40,538 nt of DNA, from NCBI GenBank assembly GCA_036833805.1, contig DAITPA010000012.1, positions 1 through 40,538 of the forward strand, in the 5' to 3' direction. The position numbers and the translations under genes were made by a program. Positions 8,529 to 16,809 of the stretch are shown here, in pieces (positions within the stretch are counted from its first letter, which is position 1; every line of letters starts with the position of its first letter). This stretch comes from PALSA-1196 sp036833805. Its GTDB lineage: Bacteria > Pseudomonadota > Gammaproteobacteria > Steroidobacterales > Steroidobacteraceae. The notes under the pieces are model-generated. The model was not told the DNA's origin. It saw nothing but the letters and a program-made list of their open reading frames with translations, and searched no databases.

Positions 8529-9619
8529 AAGTGCGCGCGCTCGCGCGCGCCCTTAAGCGCGCGCCACCAGTCCTCTGAATCGAGGTACCAGCGACACGTG
8601 CGCTTGAGCCCCGCATCGAGATCCGTCGCCGCGGTCACACCCAGCTCGCGCTTGATTTTGCCGGCGTCGATGGCGTAGCGCCGATCGTGTCCCGGTCGGT
8701 CCGCGACGAACGTGAGAAGCGACAGACAAGGTTTGCGATGGGCTGCGGGGCACGCGGGAAAACGCCCCGGCAAAGAAGCGTCCTGCGCGAAGAGCTCGTC
8801 GGCAACGGTGCAGAGACGCCGCACGAGCTCCATGTTCGTAAGCTCCGCGCCTGCGCCTATATTGTAGGTTTGGCCTGCGCGCCCGACCTGCAGCACGCGT
8901 TCGATGCCGGCGCAATGGTCTTCGACATAGAGCCAGTCGCGTACATTTAAGCCATCGCCATAGACCGGCAGGGGCTTGCCCTCCAGCATATTGACGATCA
9001 TGAGCGGTATCAGCTTCTCGGGGAACTGATAGGGACCGTAGTTGTTGGAGCAGTTCGTGGTGGTCGTGCTGAGCCCGTAAGTGTGCGCATAGGCACGCAC
9101 GAGATGATCGGAGGCGGCTTTACTTGCCGCATATGGCGAGTTCGGCGCATACGGCGTCGTTTCCGAGAATGCCGGTTCGCTCGGATGAAGCGAGCCGTAG
9201 ACCTCATCGGTGGAGATGTGATGGAAGCGATGCGGCAGCGGCGGACCTTTTTCGAGCCAGACGCGGCGGCACGCTTTCAGGAGCGCGTGCGTGCCGACCA
9301 CGTTGGTATCGATGAAGGCGTCGGGCCCGGCGATGGAGCGGTCGACATGCGATTCAGCGGCGAAATGCACCACCGTATCGAGCCCGTGACGGCGCAATAC
9401 ATCCTCGACGAGCTGCTGATTGCGAATGTCAGCGTGCATAAAAATGCAGTGCTCGCCGCTTTCGATTCCGTGCAGGTTGGCGCGATTGCCGGCGTAGGTG
9501 AGGGCGTCGAGCACGACGATGAGGTCGCGCGGATGCACGCGGCGCCAGTAATGCACGAAGTTTGCGCCAATAAATCCGGCGCCTCCCGTGACCAGCAGTC
9601 TACGCGGTGGAAAGCTCAT
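8525..9619 (-). CDS. rfbB: dTDP-glucose 4,6-dehydratase
   Basis: Second step of dTDP-L-rhamnose synthesis: makes dTDP-4-keto-6-deoxyglucose. It is an extended SDR protein of 364 residues with NAD-binding TGGAGFIGANF (11-21), the TDE catalytic triplet (137-139) and the Tyr163/Lys167 pair in YAASK. RPGHDRRYAID near residue 310 is typical of RfbB. A good ribosome site (GAGGAAG) precedes the ATG at 9619. It lies on the opposite strand and about 3.8 kb from rfbACD, with an MscS-family gene 75 bp upstream on the same strand. The usual rfbBADC order is therefore broken here. Confidence 0.95.
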   Translation of the reverse strand: MSFPPRRLLVTGGAGFIGANFVHYWRRVHPRDLIVVLDALTYAGNRANLHGIESGEHCIFMHADIRNQQLVEDVLRRHGLDTVVHFAAESHVDRSIAGPDAFIDTNVVGTHALLKACRRVWLEKGPPLPHRFHHISTDEVYGSLHPSEPAFSETTPYAPNSPYAASKAASDHLVRAYAHTYGLSTTTTNCSNNYGPYQFPEKLIPLMIVNMLEGKPLPVYGDGLNVRDWLYVEDHCAGIERVLQVGRAGQTYNIGAGAELTNMELVRRLCTVADELFAQDASLPGRFPACPAAHRKPCLSLLTFVADRPGHDRRYAIDAGKIKRELGVTAATDLDAGLKRTCRWYLDSEDWWRALKGARERAHF

Positions 9620-9694
9620 CGAGCATCTTCCTCAAGTGAATGCGCCACTTGCGCTTTAGTTGAAGTCTCCAACCCGCCGTACCTTGCGATGCGC

Positions 9695-11830
9695 TTAAGT
9701 CTTTGTGTCAGTCGCGACGATATCGGTGCTGAGGTGCATCTCGGGGCTGCTGCCGGCGAGCTCGACTTTGGGTTCGCGCTCGAGCGCCTGCAGTAGCTCG
9801 TGCCATACGCGTTCGTCAATGTCGGCGGCATTTTTCAGATCGACCGGGTAGCGGATCACGGCTTCAACGCCCGTCGCGCTGAAGCGCATCAGCACCTTCG
9901 GCTCGAGATTCGCGACCGGCGTCGAAACTATGGTGCGCGCTATTTCTTGATTCTGCCGCTCTATTTCTGCGCGGTAGTCGGCGAGCGCCGCCTGCACTGC
10001 AGCGCTCAATCTTTCTTTGACGGCCGCGTAATTCTCCTGCGAAGCGAGAGTGAGCGTAATCTCGTGCCATGCGAAGTTGATGCCGTGGATTTGCTTGAAG
10101 AGTCCCGCCGCGACCTGAAAAACAATCGAATTAGAGAACGCGACGACACGTCCCGTCGGGCCGTCCGCTCCGCTGCCGCCGAGCTCCATCAGGTGAAAGC
10201 GCACCAGGCCGACATCGACCACTTCGCCGGTTACGCCGCCAATCTGCACACGATCGCCAACACGGATGCCGAATTTTCCAATCAGGAAGAAATATCCCAC
10301 GATGGAAACGATGACGCCCTGCATCGCGACCGCGATGCCTGCCGTCAGGAGCCCGGCGAAGGTACCGATGGAGCCCAGACTGCTTGCGAATGCGAACGCG
10401 ATGATGATGGCCATCACGAACCAGATCACGAAGCGCCGCATCAAGAGAAATTGATAGCGGCGCCGCGGATCATGGACGTAGCGATACACGGCACGCCGCC
10501 ATAGCTCCGCTGCCGCGAATACGCTCAAGATAATTAGGGCGAGAAAGCCGAGGCGCACAGCGAGGCTGCTAAGGTCGCTGCGGTATTCATTGCGGACGGC
10601 GTCTTTCCAGTTGCTGAGGCTTCTCTTATAGAGATCGAGCACGACGCCTTGCTTGCTCAAGGGGATAACGGCGGCGGATAGTCGTTTGAATTGCCCGGCG
10701 AGCTCATCGAGCTGCGCGCGTTCGGCCTGCAGCGTTGCGTTGTCCGCAGTGTCGGCTTGCTTGCCGAGGGTGTCGCCGCGGCTCGAGAGATCTTGCAGCT
10801 GGGCGAGGAACGGCTGCCGCAGCTGCTTCGCGGTGTCCGCGAGCGCCTCGGTCTGTCGGATGAGGGAGTTAATCGTGCGACCTTTCGAAGCGAGCGCAAA
10901 AACGTTCGCCGTCAACTCCCAAATACCGGGCGTGGCGGACTTGCTCGCTAGCGCAGCGGCCGGAGCAACCGTGGCGGCTGCGGCCGGCGCACCGGCCGCG
11001 CTTAACGCGCTACCCGCTTGCGCCATGCCGGGCACTGTCCGCGCCAGCGCTTCGATCTGTGCGCGCACGCCCGTCGCTCCCAAGCCATTGGTGCTGCCGC
11101 CGTTCACGAACTCCACCATGCTCGCCACCGCATCGCGGCGCGCACCGGCAAGGTCGAGTTCGCCCTGCAGTTCGGCCACCTGCGACTGCAGTTCCTGTCG
11201 CTGCTTGGCGCTCGCGCTCGCAAGTTTCTGGCGATCGGCGTCGAGCTCGGCTTGAGTGTCCTTGACCTGCTTGTCGAGCCGCACCTGAAGTTGACGCAGC
11301 GACTGATATTGCGACAGTGCCGAGTTCTGCCCCGGATTCGAGGCGCTATCCTGCGCAACGGATCCCGCCTGCGAGCGGGCGAAATCAAACGCCTGGCGCA
11401 CCGCTTGGACGGCGGCCTGACGATTGTCGTACACGACCGCCATATCACCCGGTGTCGTCGCGATCCGCTGCTCTTGGGCAAGCCCGTGATACCAATCAAT
11501 CGTCTGGTCGAGGAATTGGATGACCTGCGCCGCAGTCAAGGGACTCACCGCTTGCGCCGCGGTCGGTGCACTCGTAGCAGCAGTGGCCGCAGTCGTAGGC
11601 GTAACGCCGGCAGTCGCCGCTGTCGCCTTGGAAGCGGACGGGCCCGCGGCGGGCGATCCTTTGGCAGGCGTAGCAGAGGTCGTCGCCGCTGCGGCCGCCG
11701 CGCTTGCACCGATGAATCCCAGTACGACGAGCGTGCCTAAGCCTACGCGTATGAGCGCGCGCCAGGCGCGCAGAGTGCGCGCCCAAGACTGCCATCTTGA
11801 AATGTGGAGCACGTGCCAGTGTACTACCAT
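9695..11830 (-). CDS. MscS-family mechanosensitive channel with long periplasmic N-terminus
   Basis: Starting at ATG 11830 the protein has 711 residues. A basic N-terminus leads to a signal-like hydrophobic stretch (LGTLVVLGFIGASAAAAAA) and an Ala/Thr/Pro/Ser-rich linker. A periplasmic helical region of about 300 residues follows, including a charged coiled coil (VKDTQAELDADRQKL onward). Several membrane helices come next, then the MscS beta-domain (KFGIRVGDRVQIGGVTGEVVDVG) and a soluble C-terminal domain. It gates ions under membrane tension. The start is uncertain: an upstream ATG at 11902 has GAGGTG before it but would overlap the divergent gene at 11867. GTG at 11812 is also possible. Confidence 0.85.
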   Translation of the reverse strand: MVVHWHVLHISRWQSWARTLRAWRALIRVGLGTLVVLGFIGASAAAAAATTSATPAKGSPAAGPSASKATAATAGVTPTTAATAATSAPTAAQAVSPLTAAQVIQFLDQTIDWYHGLAQEQRIATTPGDMAVVYDNRQAAVQAVRQAFDFARSQAGSVAQDSASNPGQNSALSQYQSLRQLQVRLDKQVKDTQAELDADRQKLASASAKQRQELQSQVAELQGELDLAGARRDAVASMVEFVNGGSTNGLGATGVRAQIEALARTVPGMAQAGSALSAAGAPAAAATVAPAAALASKSATPGIWELTANVFALASKGRTINSLIRQTEALADTAKQLRQPFLAQLQDLSSRGDTLGKQADTADNATLQAERAQLDELAGQFKRLSAAVIPLSKQGVVLDLYKRSLSNWKDAVRNEYRSDLSSLAVRLGFLALIILSVFAAAELWRRAVYRYVHDPRRRYQFLLMRRFVIWFVMAIIIAFAFASSLGSIGTFAGLLTAGIAVAMQGVIVSIVGYFFLIGKFGIRVGDRVQIGGVTGEVVDVGLVRFHLMELGGSGADGPTGRVVAFSNSIVFQVAAGLFKQIHGINFAWHEITLTLASQENYAAVKERLSAAVQAALADYRAEIERQNQEIARTIVSTPVANLEPKVLMRFSATGVEAVIRYPVDLKNAADIDERVWHELLQALEREPKVELAGSSPEMHLSTDIVATDTKT

Positions 11831-11866
11831 TGCCCACAATTGAGCCGCTTCGACGGGGACCACTGC

Positions 11867-12757
11867 ATGGCAGATTCCTATATTTTTCAAATTTTGACTC
11901 ATTACACCTCGCGCGATGCGTTGGACCCTGGGTTCGATGTTGTTGACAATTCGTCGAATGAACGGCCGGACTGGTTCGAATATTGGCCGATCCGGAAATT
12001 TCTACGCAGCGAGACTCTGGACGAAGGGGCGTTCTACGGCTTTTTTTCACCAAAGTTCAAGATCAAGACTAATTTGACGTCTGCGCAGGTATTCGAATTT
12101 ATTCAGCAGTCAAGTAGCGAGACCGATGTCATCCTGTTTTCGCCGAGCATCCATAGCGGCGCGCAATTTCTCAACGTTTTCGAGCACGGCGATGCAGAGC
12201 ACCCAGGACTCCTAGCCACATCGCAAAAACTGCTCGACAGAATTAATAGACCCGTAAAACTGGATGAACTCGTTACCGACTCCAGAAATACGGTGCATTC
12301 GAACTACTTCGTTGCGAAGCCCCGCTTCTGGAGAGAATGGCTATCGATCAATGAGCAATTATTCTCCATTGCGGAGACTGATGGGGACGAATTGGGCAAG
12401 GCCTTAACAGCCACTACATCTTATCGGGGTAAATCAGACGTGCAAATGAAGATATTCATCATGGAGCGAATGGCCACGTTGATTCTTGCCACCGACCCGA
12501 GCTTTAGCACCCGGGTGCGCAATCCTTTCGTCGCCCGTAAGAGGATCTACAAACTGCCGCTGGCAATTGTCAGCGACGCGCTTAAAATCGCTTACCGGAC
12601 GCAAGGCTTCAGCCAATATAAAGAAGTGTTCTTGCTCATTCGCGCGCTGCGGAAATTTTGGAATTTTCAGATCAGGTTCGGCGCGTGGATCGGATGGCCG
12701 AGTGTGCGTTTTCATACACGCCGGCTCGCATCTTATTGGGGACGGGCGCAGCCATAG
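11867..12757 (+). CDS. Unrecognised protein, possibly GT-A-like glycosyltransferase; AT-richer than neighbours
   Basis: Unassigned protein of 296 residues from ATG 11867 (MADSYIFQILTHYTSRD); the frame is open back to a GTG at 11804. It is soluble and rich in aromatic residues. Visible motifs are WFEYWPIRKFL, FYGFFSPKF, DVILFSPS, FLNVFEHG, HSNYFVAKPRFWREW and MKIFIMERM. The WxYWxI...YGFFSPKF and SNYFVAKPxFW pattern recalls DUF4422-type galactosyltransferase-like proteins; this is by-eye inference only. Base composition is clearly lower in GC than the flanks, suggesting transfer. The last 20 or so residues run into the junction with a decayed epimerase, so the C-terminus may not be original. 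The gene sits between mscS (divergent) and the rfbACD block. Confidence 0.7.
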   Translation: MADSYIFQILTHYTSRDALDPGFDVVDNSSNERPDWFEYWPIRKFLRSETLDEGAFYGFFSPKFKIKTNLTSAQVFEFIQQSSSETDVILFSPSIHSGAQFLNVFEHGDAEHPGLLATSQKLLDRINRPVKLDELVTDSRNTVHSNYFVAKPRFWREWLSINEQLFSIAETDGDELGKALTATTSYRGKSDVQMKIFIMERMATLILATDPSFSTRVRNPFVARKRIYKLPLAIVSDALKIAYRTQGFSQYKEVFLLIRALRKFWNFQIRFGAWIGWPSVRFHTRRLASYWGRAQP

Positions 12758-12769
12758 TAAGCCCATGCA

Positions 12770-13469
12770 GAACAGTGATCGCTGGCAGCTGCGCGGAATA
12801 CGACTGGTCGCGCGTCGATGTCTGCCGCGAAGATGCAAACCCGCTCGCAGACAGCGCGGCGACTGTCGCGACACCGTATGCGATTTGTAAACTCGCGTTA
12901 CAAAATATGCTCGCGAACTACGGCTTCCACCACGGTTTGTCCATTGCCTGGGGCCGCATTTTTTCCCCATTCGGTCCGGACGAGCACTCGGATCGGCTCG
13001 TGCCGTCAGTCGTACAGAATCTACTCTTGGGGCGGGAGGCGCGGTGCTCGCATGGACGTCAGGTTCGAAATTTTCTGCACGTCGCCGAGGTGGGCGACGC
13101 GTTTGCCGCGCTACTCGATAGCGCCTTGGAGCGGGCCGGTCAACGTCGGCTCGGATGAGCGAGTGTTGATCGCGGCGTTGGTGGAGCGAATCGCTAAACG
13201 GATCGGTCGTACCGATCTGGTACGGCTCGGCGCTCGCGCTTCCGCCACGAATGAGCCGGCGATTCTCGTTCCGGACATGCGTCGGCTCTATGATGAGGTG
13301 GGCTGAAAGCCCGGATTCACGCTTGAAGAAGGCTCGGCGGACACTATTTCGTGGTGGCGGGGAGCGCTGCAACGCGGCATACCACTCGCGTCCGTATTAA
13401 GGGAGTTTGGCATTACATGCGCAAAGGCATCATTCTCGCAGGCGGAGCCGGCACGCGCCTGCACCCGGT
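12770..13469 (+). pseudogene. NAD-dependent epimerase/dehydratase remnant (truncated, frameshifted, nonsense-mutated)
   Basis: The C-terminal two thirds of an extended-SDR sugar epimerase can be read across two frames. In the first frame it runs from TVIAGSCAEYDWS near 12772, through the active-site segment TPYAICK (the usual YxxxK) and SIAWGRIFSPFGP, to RNFLHVAEVGDAFAALLDSALE. One extra base at about 13132 then shifts the frame, and homology continues as GPVNVGSDERVLIAALVERIA to NEPAILVPDMRRLYDEVG. At 13304-13306 a TGA stands where family members have Trp (GWKPGF); KPGFTLEEG and SWW follow in frame, open to a stop at 13469-13471. The N-terminal NAD-binding GxxGxxG half is missing. No complete product is possible. 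Confidence 0.85.
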
Positions 13470-14292
13470 GACCTACGCAGTCAGCAAGCAGCTCCTGCCG
13501 ATCTACGACAAACCGATGGTGTACTACCCGCTGTCGACATTGATGCTCGCGGGAATCCGCGAGATTCTGCTGATCACAACGCCCACGGATTTGCCGGCCT
13601 TCCAGCGTCTGCTCGGCGATGGCAGCCGCTGGGGACTGACGCTGACCTATGCCGAGCAGCCCAAGCCCGAAGGCCTGGCGCAGGCGTTCATCATCGGTCG
13701 GCGCTTCGTTGGTGCGAATCCCGTCGCCTTGGTGCTGGGTGATAACCTCTTTTACGGTCAGGGTTTGTCCGATCAACTGCAAAAGGCCTCTGCACGCCCC
13801 CAAGGCGCGACGGTATTTGCCTATCACGTGAAGGATCCCGAGCGCTACGGGGTGGTGCACTTCGATGAAGAGGGCCGGGCGCTGGGTATTGAGGAGAAGC
13901 CACTTGAGCCCAAGTCGAGCTACGCCGTGACGGGACTTTATTTCTACGACAATGCAGTGCTCGATATTGCCGCCACTCTCACGCCTTCGGCTCGCGGTGA
14001 GCTCGAGATTACGGATGTGAACCAGAGGTATCTCGAGCGCGGTCAGTTGCAGGTGGAATTGTTCGGTCGCGGCATTGCTTGGCTTGATACCGGTACGCAC
14101 GAATCGCTGCTGCAGGCCGCGACCTTCATCGAGGCGATTGAGAATCGCCAGGGCTGGAAAGTCTGTTGCCCGGAGGAGATCGCCTATCGCGCCGGATTCA
14201 TCGATGCTGCCCAGCTCGAACGGCTCGCGCAGCCGCTACGCAAGAGCGACTACGGCGCGTATCTCCTCACCCTCTTACGCGAACGACTGTAA
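13417..14292 (+). CDS. rfbA: Glucose-1-phosphate thymidylyltransferase
   Basis: First step of dTDP-rhamnose synthesis: glucose 1-phosphate + dTTP to dTDP-glucose + PPi. The nucleotidyltransferase fold is marked by KGIILAGGAGTRLHP (residues 3-17), SKQLLPIYDKPMVYYPLS, LGDNLFYG and EEKPLEPKSSYAVTGLYFYD; 291 residues is normal. ATG at 13417 is chosen because homology starts there, with AGGGAG about 11 bases upstream. The first 50 bp overlap the decayed epimerase reading frame. The stop overlaps the rfbC start (TAATG), so rfbA, rfbC and rfbD are translationally coupled. Confidence 0.96.
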   Translation: MRKGIILAGGAGTRLHPVTYAVSKQLLPIYDKPMVYYPLSTLMLAGIREILLITTPTDLPAFQRLLGDGSRWGLTLTYAEQPKPEGLAQAFIIGRRFVGANPVALVLGDNLFYGQGLSDQLQKASARPQGATVFAYHVKDPERYGVVHFDEEGRALGIEEKPLEPKSSYAVTGLYFYDNAVLDIAATLTPSARGELEITDVNQRYLERGQLQVELFGRGIAWLDTGTHESLLQAATFIEAIENRQGWKVCCPEEIAYRAGFIDAAQLERLAQPLRKSDYGAYLLTLLRERL

Positions 14293-14840
14293 TGGAATTT
14301 ACGCCGACCCGGCTTCCCGAAGTCGTGTTGATCAAGCCGCGCGTGTTCGGCGATGCACGAGGATTTTTCTTCGAGACCTGGCAGGCGCAGGAATTTGCGG
14401 TCGCCGGCATCGGCATGCCCTTCGTGCAGGACAATCACAGCCATTCGACGCGACATACGCTGCGCGGACTGCATTTTCAGATTGGGCAGCCGCAGGGCAA
14501 GCTGGGGCGCGTGACGCGGGGTGAGGCGTTTGATGTCGCAGTCGACATCCGGCGCAGCTCACCGCGCTTTGGTCAATGGGTCGGCGTCGTGCTCAGCGAC
14601 ACGAACCATCACATGCTCTGGGTGCCGCCGGGGTTTGCGCACGGCTATCTTGCGTTGAGCGAGGAAATCGATTTCCTCTATAAATGCACGGATTACTACG
14701 CGCCCCAGCATGAGCGCGCGATCCGCTGGGATGATCCACAAGTTGGCGTGCAGTGGCCGCTGCCGGCAGGGGTGGCGCCGATCTTGTCCGGCAAGGACGC
14801 AGTCGCTCCCTTATTCAGGGAGGCGGAGTCGTACCCGTGA
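14292..14840 (+). CDS. rfbC: dTDP-4-dehydrorhamnose 3,5-epimerase
   Basis: Third step of dTDP-L-rhamnose synthesis: epimerises C3 and C5 of the 4-keto-6-deoxy sugar. Cupin-fold protein of 182 residues with GDARGFFFETW (20-30), QDNHS (46-50), LRGLHFQ with catalytic His61, and the WVPPGFAHGYLALSE segment that precedes the catalytic Tyr region. The start is the ATG at 14292, sharing its A with the rfbA stop. Its own stop overlaps the GTG start of rfbD (GTGA). Confidence 0.96.
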   Translation: MEFTPTRLPEVVLIKPRVFGDARGFFFETWQAQEFAVAGIGMPFVQDNHSHSTRHTLRGLHFQIGQPQGKLGRVTRGEAFDVAVDIRRSSPRFGQWVGVVLSDTNHHMLWVPPGFAHGYLALSEEIDFLYKCTDYYAPQHERAIRWDDPQVGVQWPLPAGVAPILSGKDAVAPLFREAESYP

Positions 14841-15709
14841 AGGTACTGGTCACCGGCGCCTCCGGCCAGGTGGGTCAAGCGCTGCTCAGCAGCGTGCCCT
14901 CGCATGTCGAGCTGCATGCGCTGACGCGGGGGGAGCTCGATATCAGCGATGCCAGCGCAGTGCACGCCGCGGTGGACGCATTTCGCCCCGAGCTCGTCAT
15001 CAATGCGGCGGCCTATACGGCGGTCGATAAGGCCGAATCCGAACCCCAACTCGCCGGCGCCGTGAACGCGGATGGCCCGCGCTATCTGGCGCAGGCGGCC
15101 GACGCGGTTCCCGGCTGCCGGTTGCTGCATCTTTCCACGGACTACGTCTTTGACGGACGGTCTACTGAGCCGTACAAGCCGAGCGACACCCCGAATCCGC
15201 TCAGCGTCTACGGGCGCAGCAAGCTCGCGGGCGAGCGGGCGGTCCTAGAGGTGCTGCGCGAGCGCGCTGTGGTTCTGCGCACCGCCTGGGTTTATGCGGC
15301 GCAGGGCAAGAACTTTCTCTTGACGATGCTGCGGCTGATGCGCGAGCGCCGAGCGGTACGCGTGGTCGGGGATCAGCGCGGCACGCCCACTGCGGCCGAT
15401 TCGATCGCGCGCGCACTCTGGACGATCGGAGAGCGGCCGGACGTCCGCGGGATTTTGCATTGGACCGACGCCGGTAAGACGACCTGGTACGACTTTGCAG
15501 TGGCGATCGCTAAAGAGGGCCGCGCTACGGGATTGCTGTCAGAACCGGTCGAGATTACTCCTATAACGACCGCCGATTACCCCACTGCCGCGCATCGGCC
15601 GGCCAACAGCGTGCTCGATACCCGTGAAGCGATCGCGCAGTTGCGGCTCACGCCTGCGCCCTGGCAGGTCAATCTGCGCGCGACGCTCGCAAATATAGCG
15701 CGCGCCTAA
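14837..15709 (+). CDS. rfbD: dTDP-4-dehydrorhamnose reductase
   Basis: Last step of the pathway: NAD(P)H-dependent reduction giving dTDP-L-rhamnose. SDR-type protein of 290 residues with LVTGASGQVGQAL (4-16), INAAAYTAVDKAE, LSTDYVFDG and YGRSKLAGE, which holds the Tyr/Lys pair. GTG at 14837 is chosen because it overlaps the rfbC stop by 4 bp, homology starts there, and a purine-rich GGGAGGCGGAG lies upstream. It is followed by 65 bp with no clear terminator before the convergent GT4 gene. Confidence 0.95.
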   Translation: MKVLVTGASGQVGQALLSSVPSHVELHALTRGELDISDASAVHAAVDAFRPELVINAAAYTAVDKAESEPQLAGAVNADGPRYLAQAADAVPGCRLLHLSTDYVFDGRSTEPYKPSDTPNPLSVYGRSKLAGERAVLEVLRERAVVLRTAWVYAAQGKNFLLTMLRLMRERRAVRVVGDQRGTPTAADSIARALWTIGERPDVRGILHWTDAGKTTWYDFAVAIAKEGRATGLLSEPVEITPITTADYPTAAHRPANSVLDTREAIAQLRLTPAPWQVNLRATLANIARA

Positions 15710-15774
15710 TGGGAACTCGCGATGCGGCGATGAGCGCGCGCGCTGATCGGCGTGGTCCCCGCCGTCGTCACCGC

Positions 15775-16800
15775 TCAGCGGCTCTCGCTCACCAGGCTTG
15801 CCAAGAGCGCAACGTATCGGGTTTGGTAGTTCTGCACGCCGTAGCGGCTTTCAACGAGTGTTCGCCCAGCGGCACCCAGGCGCGCGCGCAGCTCTGGCGA
15901 GAGAATCAGACGGTCGAGCGCGTCTTCCCATTCCGTGGCATTGCGTGCGTAGTAGCCCGACTGGTCTTCAAGAACCGCTTCGGTGTTCGCGCCGACCGGG
16001 GATGCGACGCAGGGCAGCGATGCCGCCATGTATTGCAAAAGTTTGAATGCGCATTTGCCGCGCGACCACTCATCGTCAGTCAATGGCATGACCCCAATGT
16101 GGGCGCTTGCAAGCGCAGCAATCTCGTTCGCCGGGCTCCACAGCACCGGATCGATGCGCACGTCAGACCAATGCGGAAACTTGGAGCAGATGACCTTGAG
16201 GCGCAGCGCGGGATAGCGCGCCGACAGGCGCGCAAGCGCTGGATGCAGGATCTCAAGATAAACGAGATTCTCGGGACTGCCGACCCAGGCAATCGTCGGC
16301 GGATCATCTTGCGTTGCGGCGGTTGCGCGATAGACGCTGGTATCGAGTGCGGTCGGCAGAATAACCAAGCGCTGCGCGTACGGCGCCGCCGCACGTGCCA
16401 GCACATCATTGCCGGCCACGACGACATCCACCGCGCGGCAGGTCGCGGCAAACTTTCGCCTGCGCCACCATGAATCTCCCGCAGGCTCGCCGAGACGACG
16501 CGGCTTTCTGACATAGATCGCATCGTCGAAATCGAATATCACGCGAGGTGCGAATGCGGCAAACAAACGCGCCTCCACATCGCTCAACTTGATCTGATGC
16601 AGCACGACGACGCTCGAGCGGGTTAGGAGCGCGCGGCGCTCCCAGGTACGGAAGCCATAGCGACCGGAAGGATACGTCTCGAGGTGCACGGTCCAACCCG
16701 CCGCTTCGAGTGCGCCGACGAGACTCAACATTCGATAGCGGAAGGATGGCTGACTGTGCTGATAGCCAAAGAGTGTGGCCTGCGGGTTCAAGTGCGCCAC
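15775..16800 (-). CDS. GT4-family glycosyltransferase
   Basis: Retaining GT-B glycosyltransferase of 341 residues. The N-terminal half has FRYRMLSLVGALEAAGW and FDFDDAIYV. The C-terminal nucleotide-sugar half has IAWVGSPENLVYLE, PLTDDEWSRGKCAFKLLQYMA and VASPVGANTEAV, as in GT4 (Glyco_transf_1) proteins. There is no signal peptide, so it works on the cytoplasmic side. The start is GTG at 16800 with a strong AGAGGT five bases upstream. It follows the duplicated GT-B-like gene by 9 bp on the same strand. Substrate is unknown; context suggests surface-polysaccharide assembly, perhaps with rhamnose. Confidence 0.88.
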   Translation of the reverse strand: MAHLNPQATLFGYQHSQPSFRYRMLSLVGALEAAGWTVHLETYPSGRYGFRTWERRALLTRSSVVVLHQIKLSDVEARLFAAFAPRVIFDFDDAIYVRKPRRLGEPAGDSWWRRRKFAATCRAVDVVVAGNDVLARAAAPYAQRLVILPTALDTSVYRATAATQDDPPTIAWVGSPENLVYLEILHPALARLSARYPALRLKVICSKFPHWSDVRIDPVLWSPANEIAALASAHIGVMPLTDDEWSRGKCAFKLLQYMAASLPCVASPVGANTEAVLEDQSGYYARNATEWEDALDRLILSPELRARLGAAGRTLVESRYGVQNYQTRYVALLASLVSESR

Positions 16801-16809
16801 CGCAGACCT

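Noticed and set aside
13433..13471. Treating the open frame after the TGA as a separate small gene overlapping rfbA
   Set aside because: It is the continuation of the decayed epimerase frame and has no start of its own.
15709..16473. 254-codon rightward frame after rfbD
   Set aside because: Antisense to the GT4 gene, whose motifs are clear; composition is Arg/Ala/Cys-rich as expected of a shadow frame.
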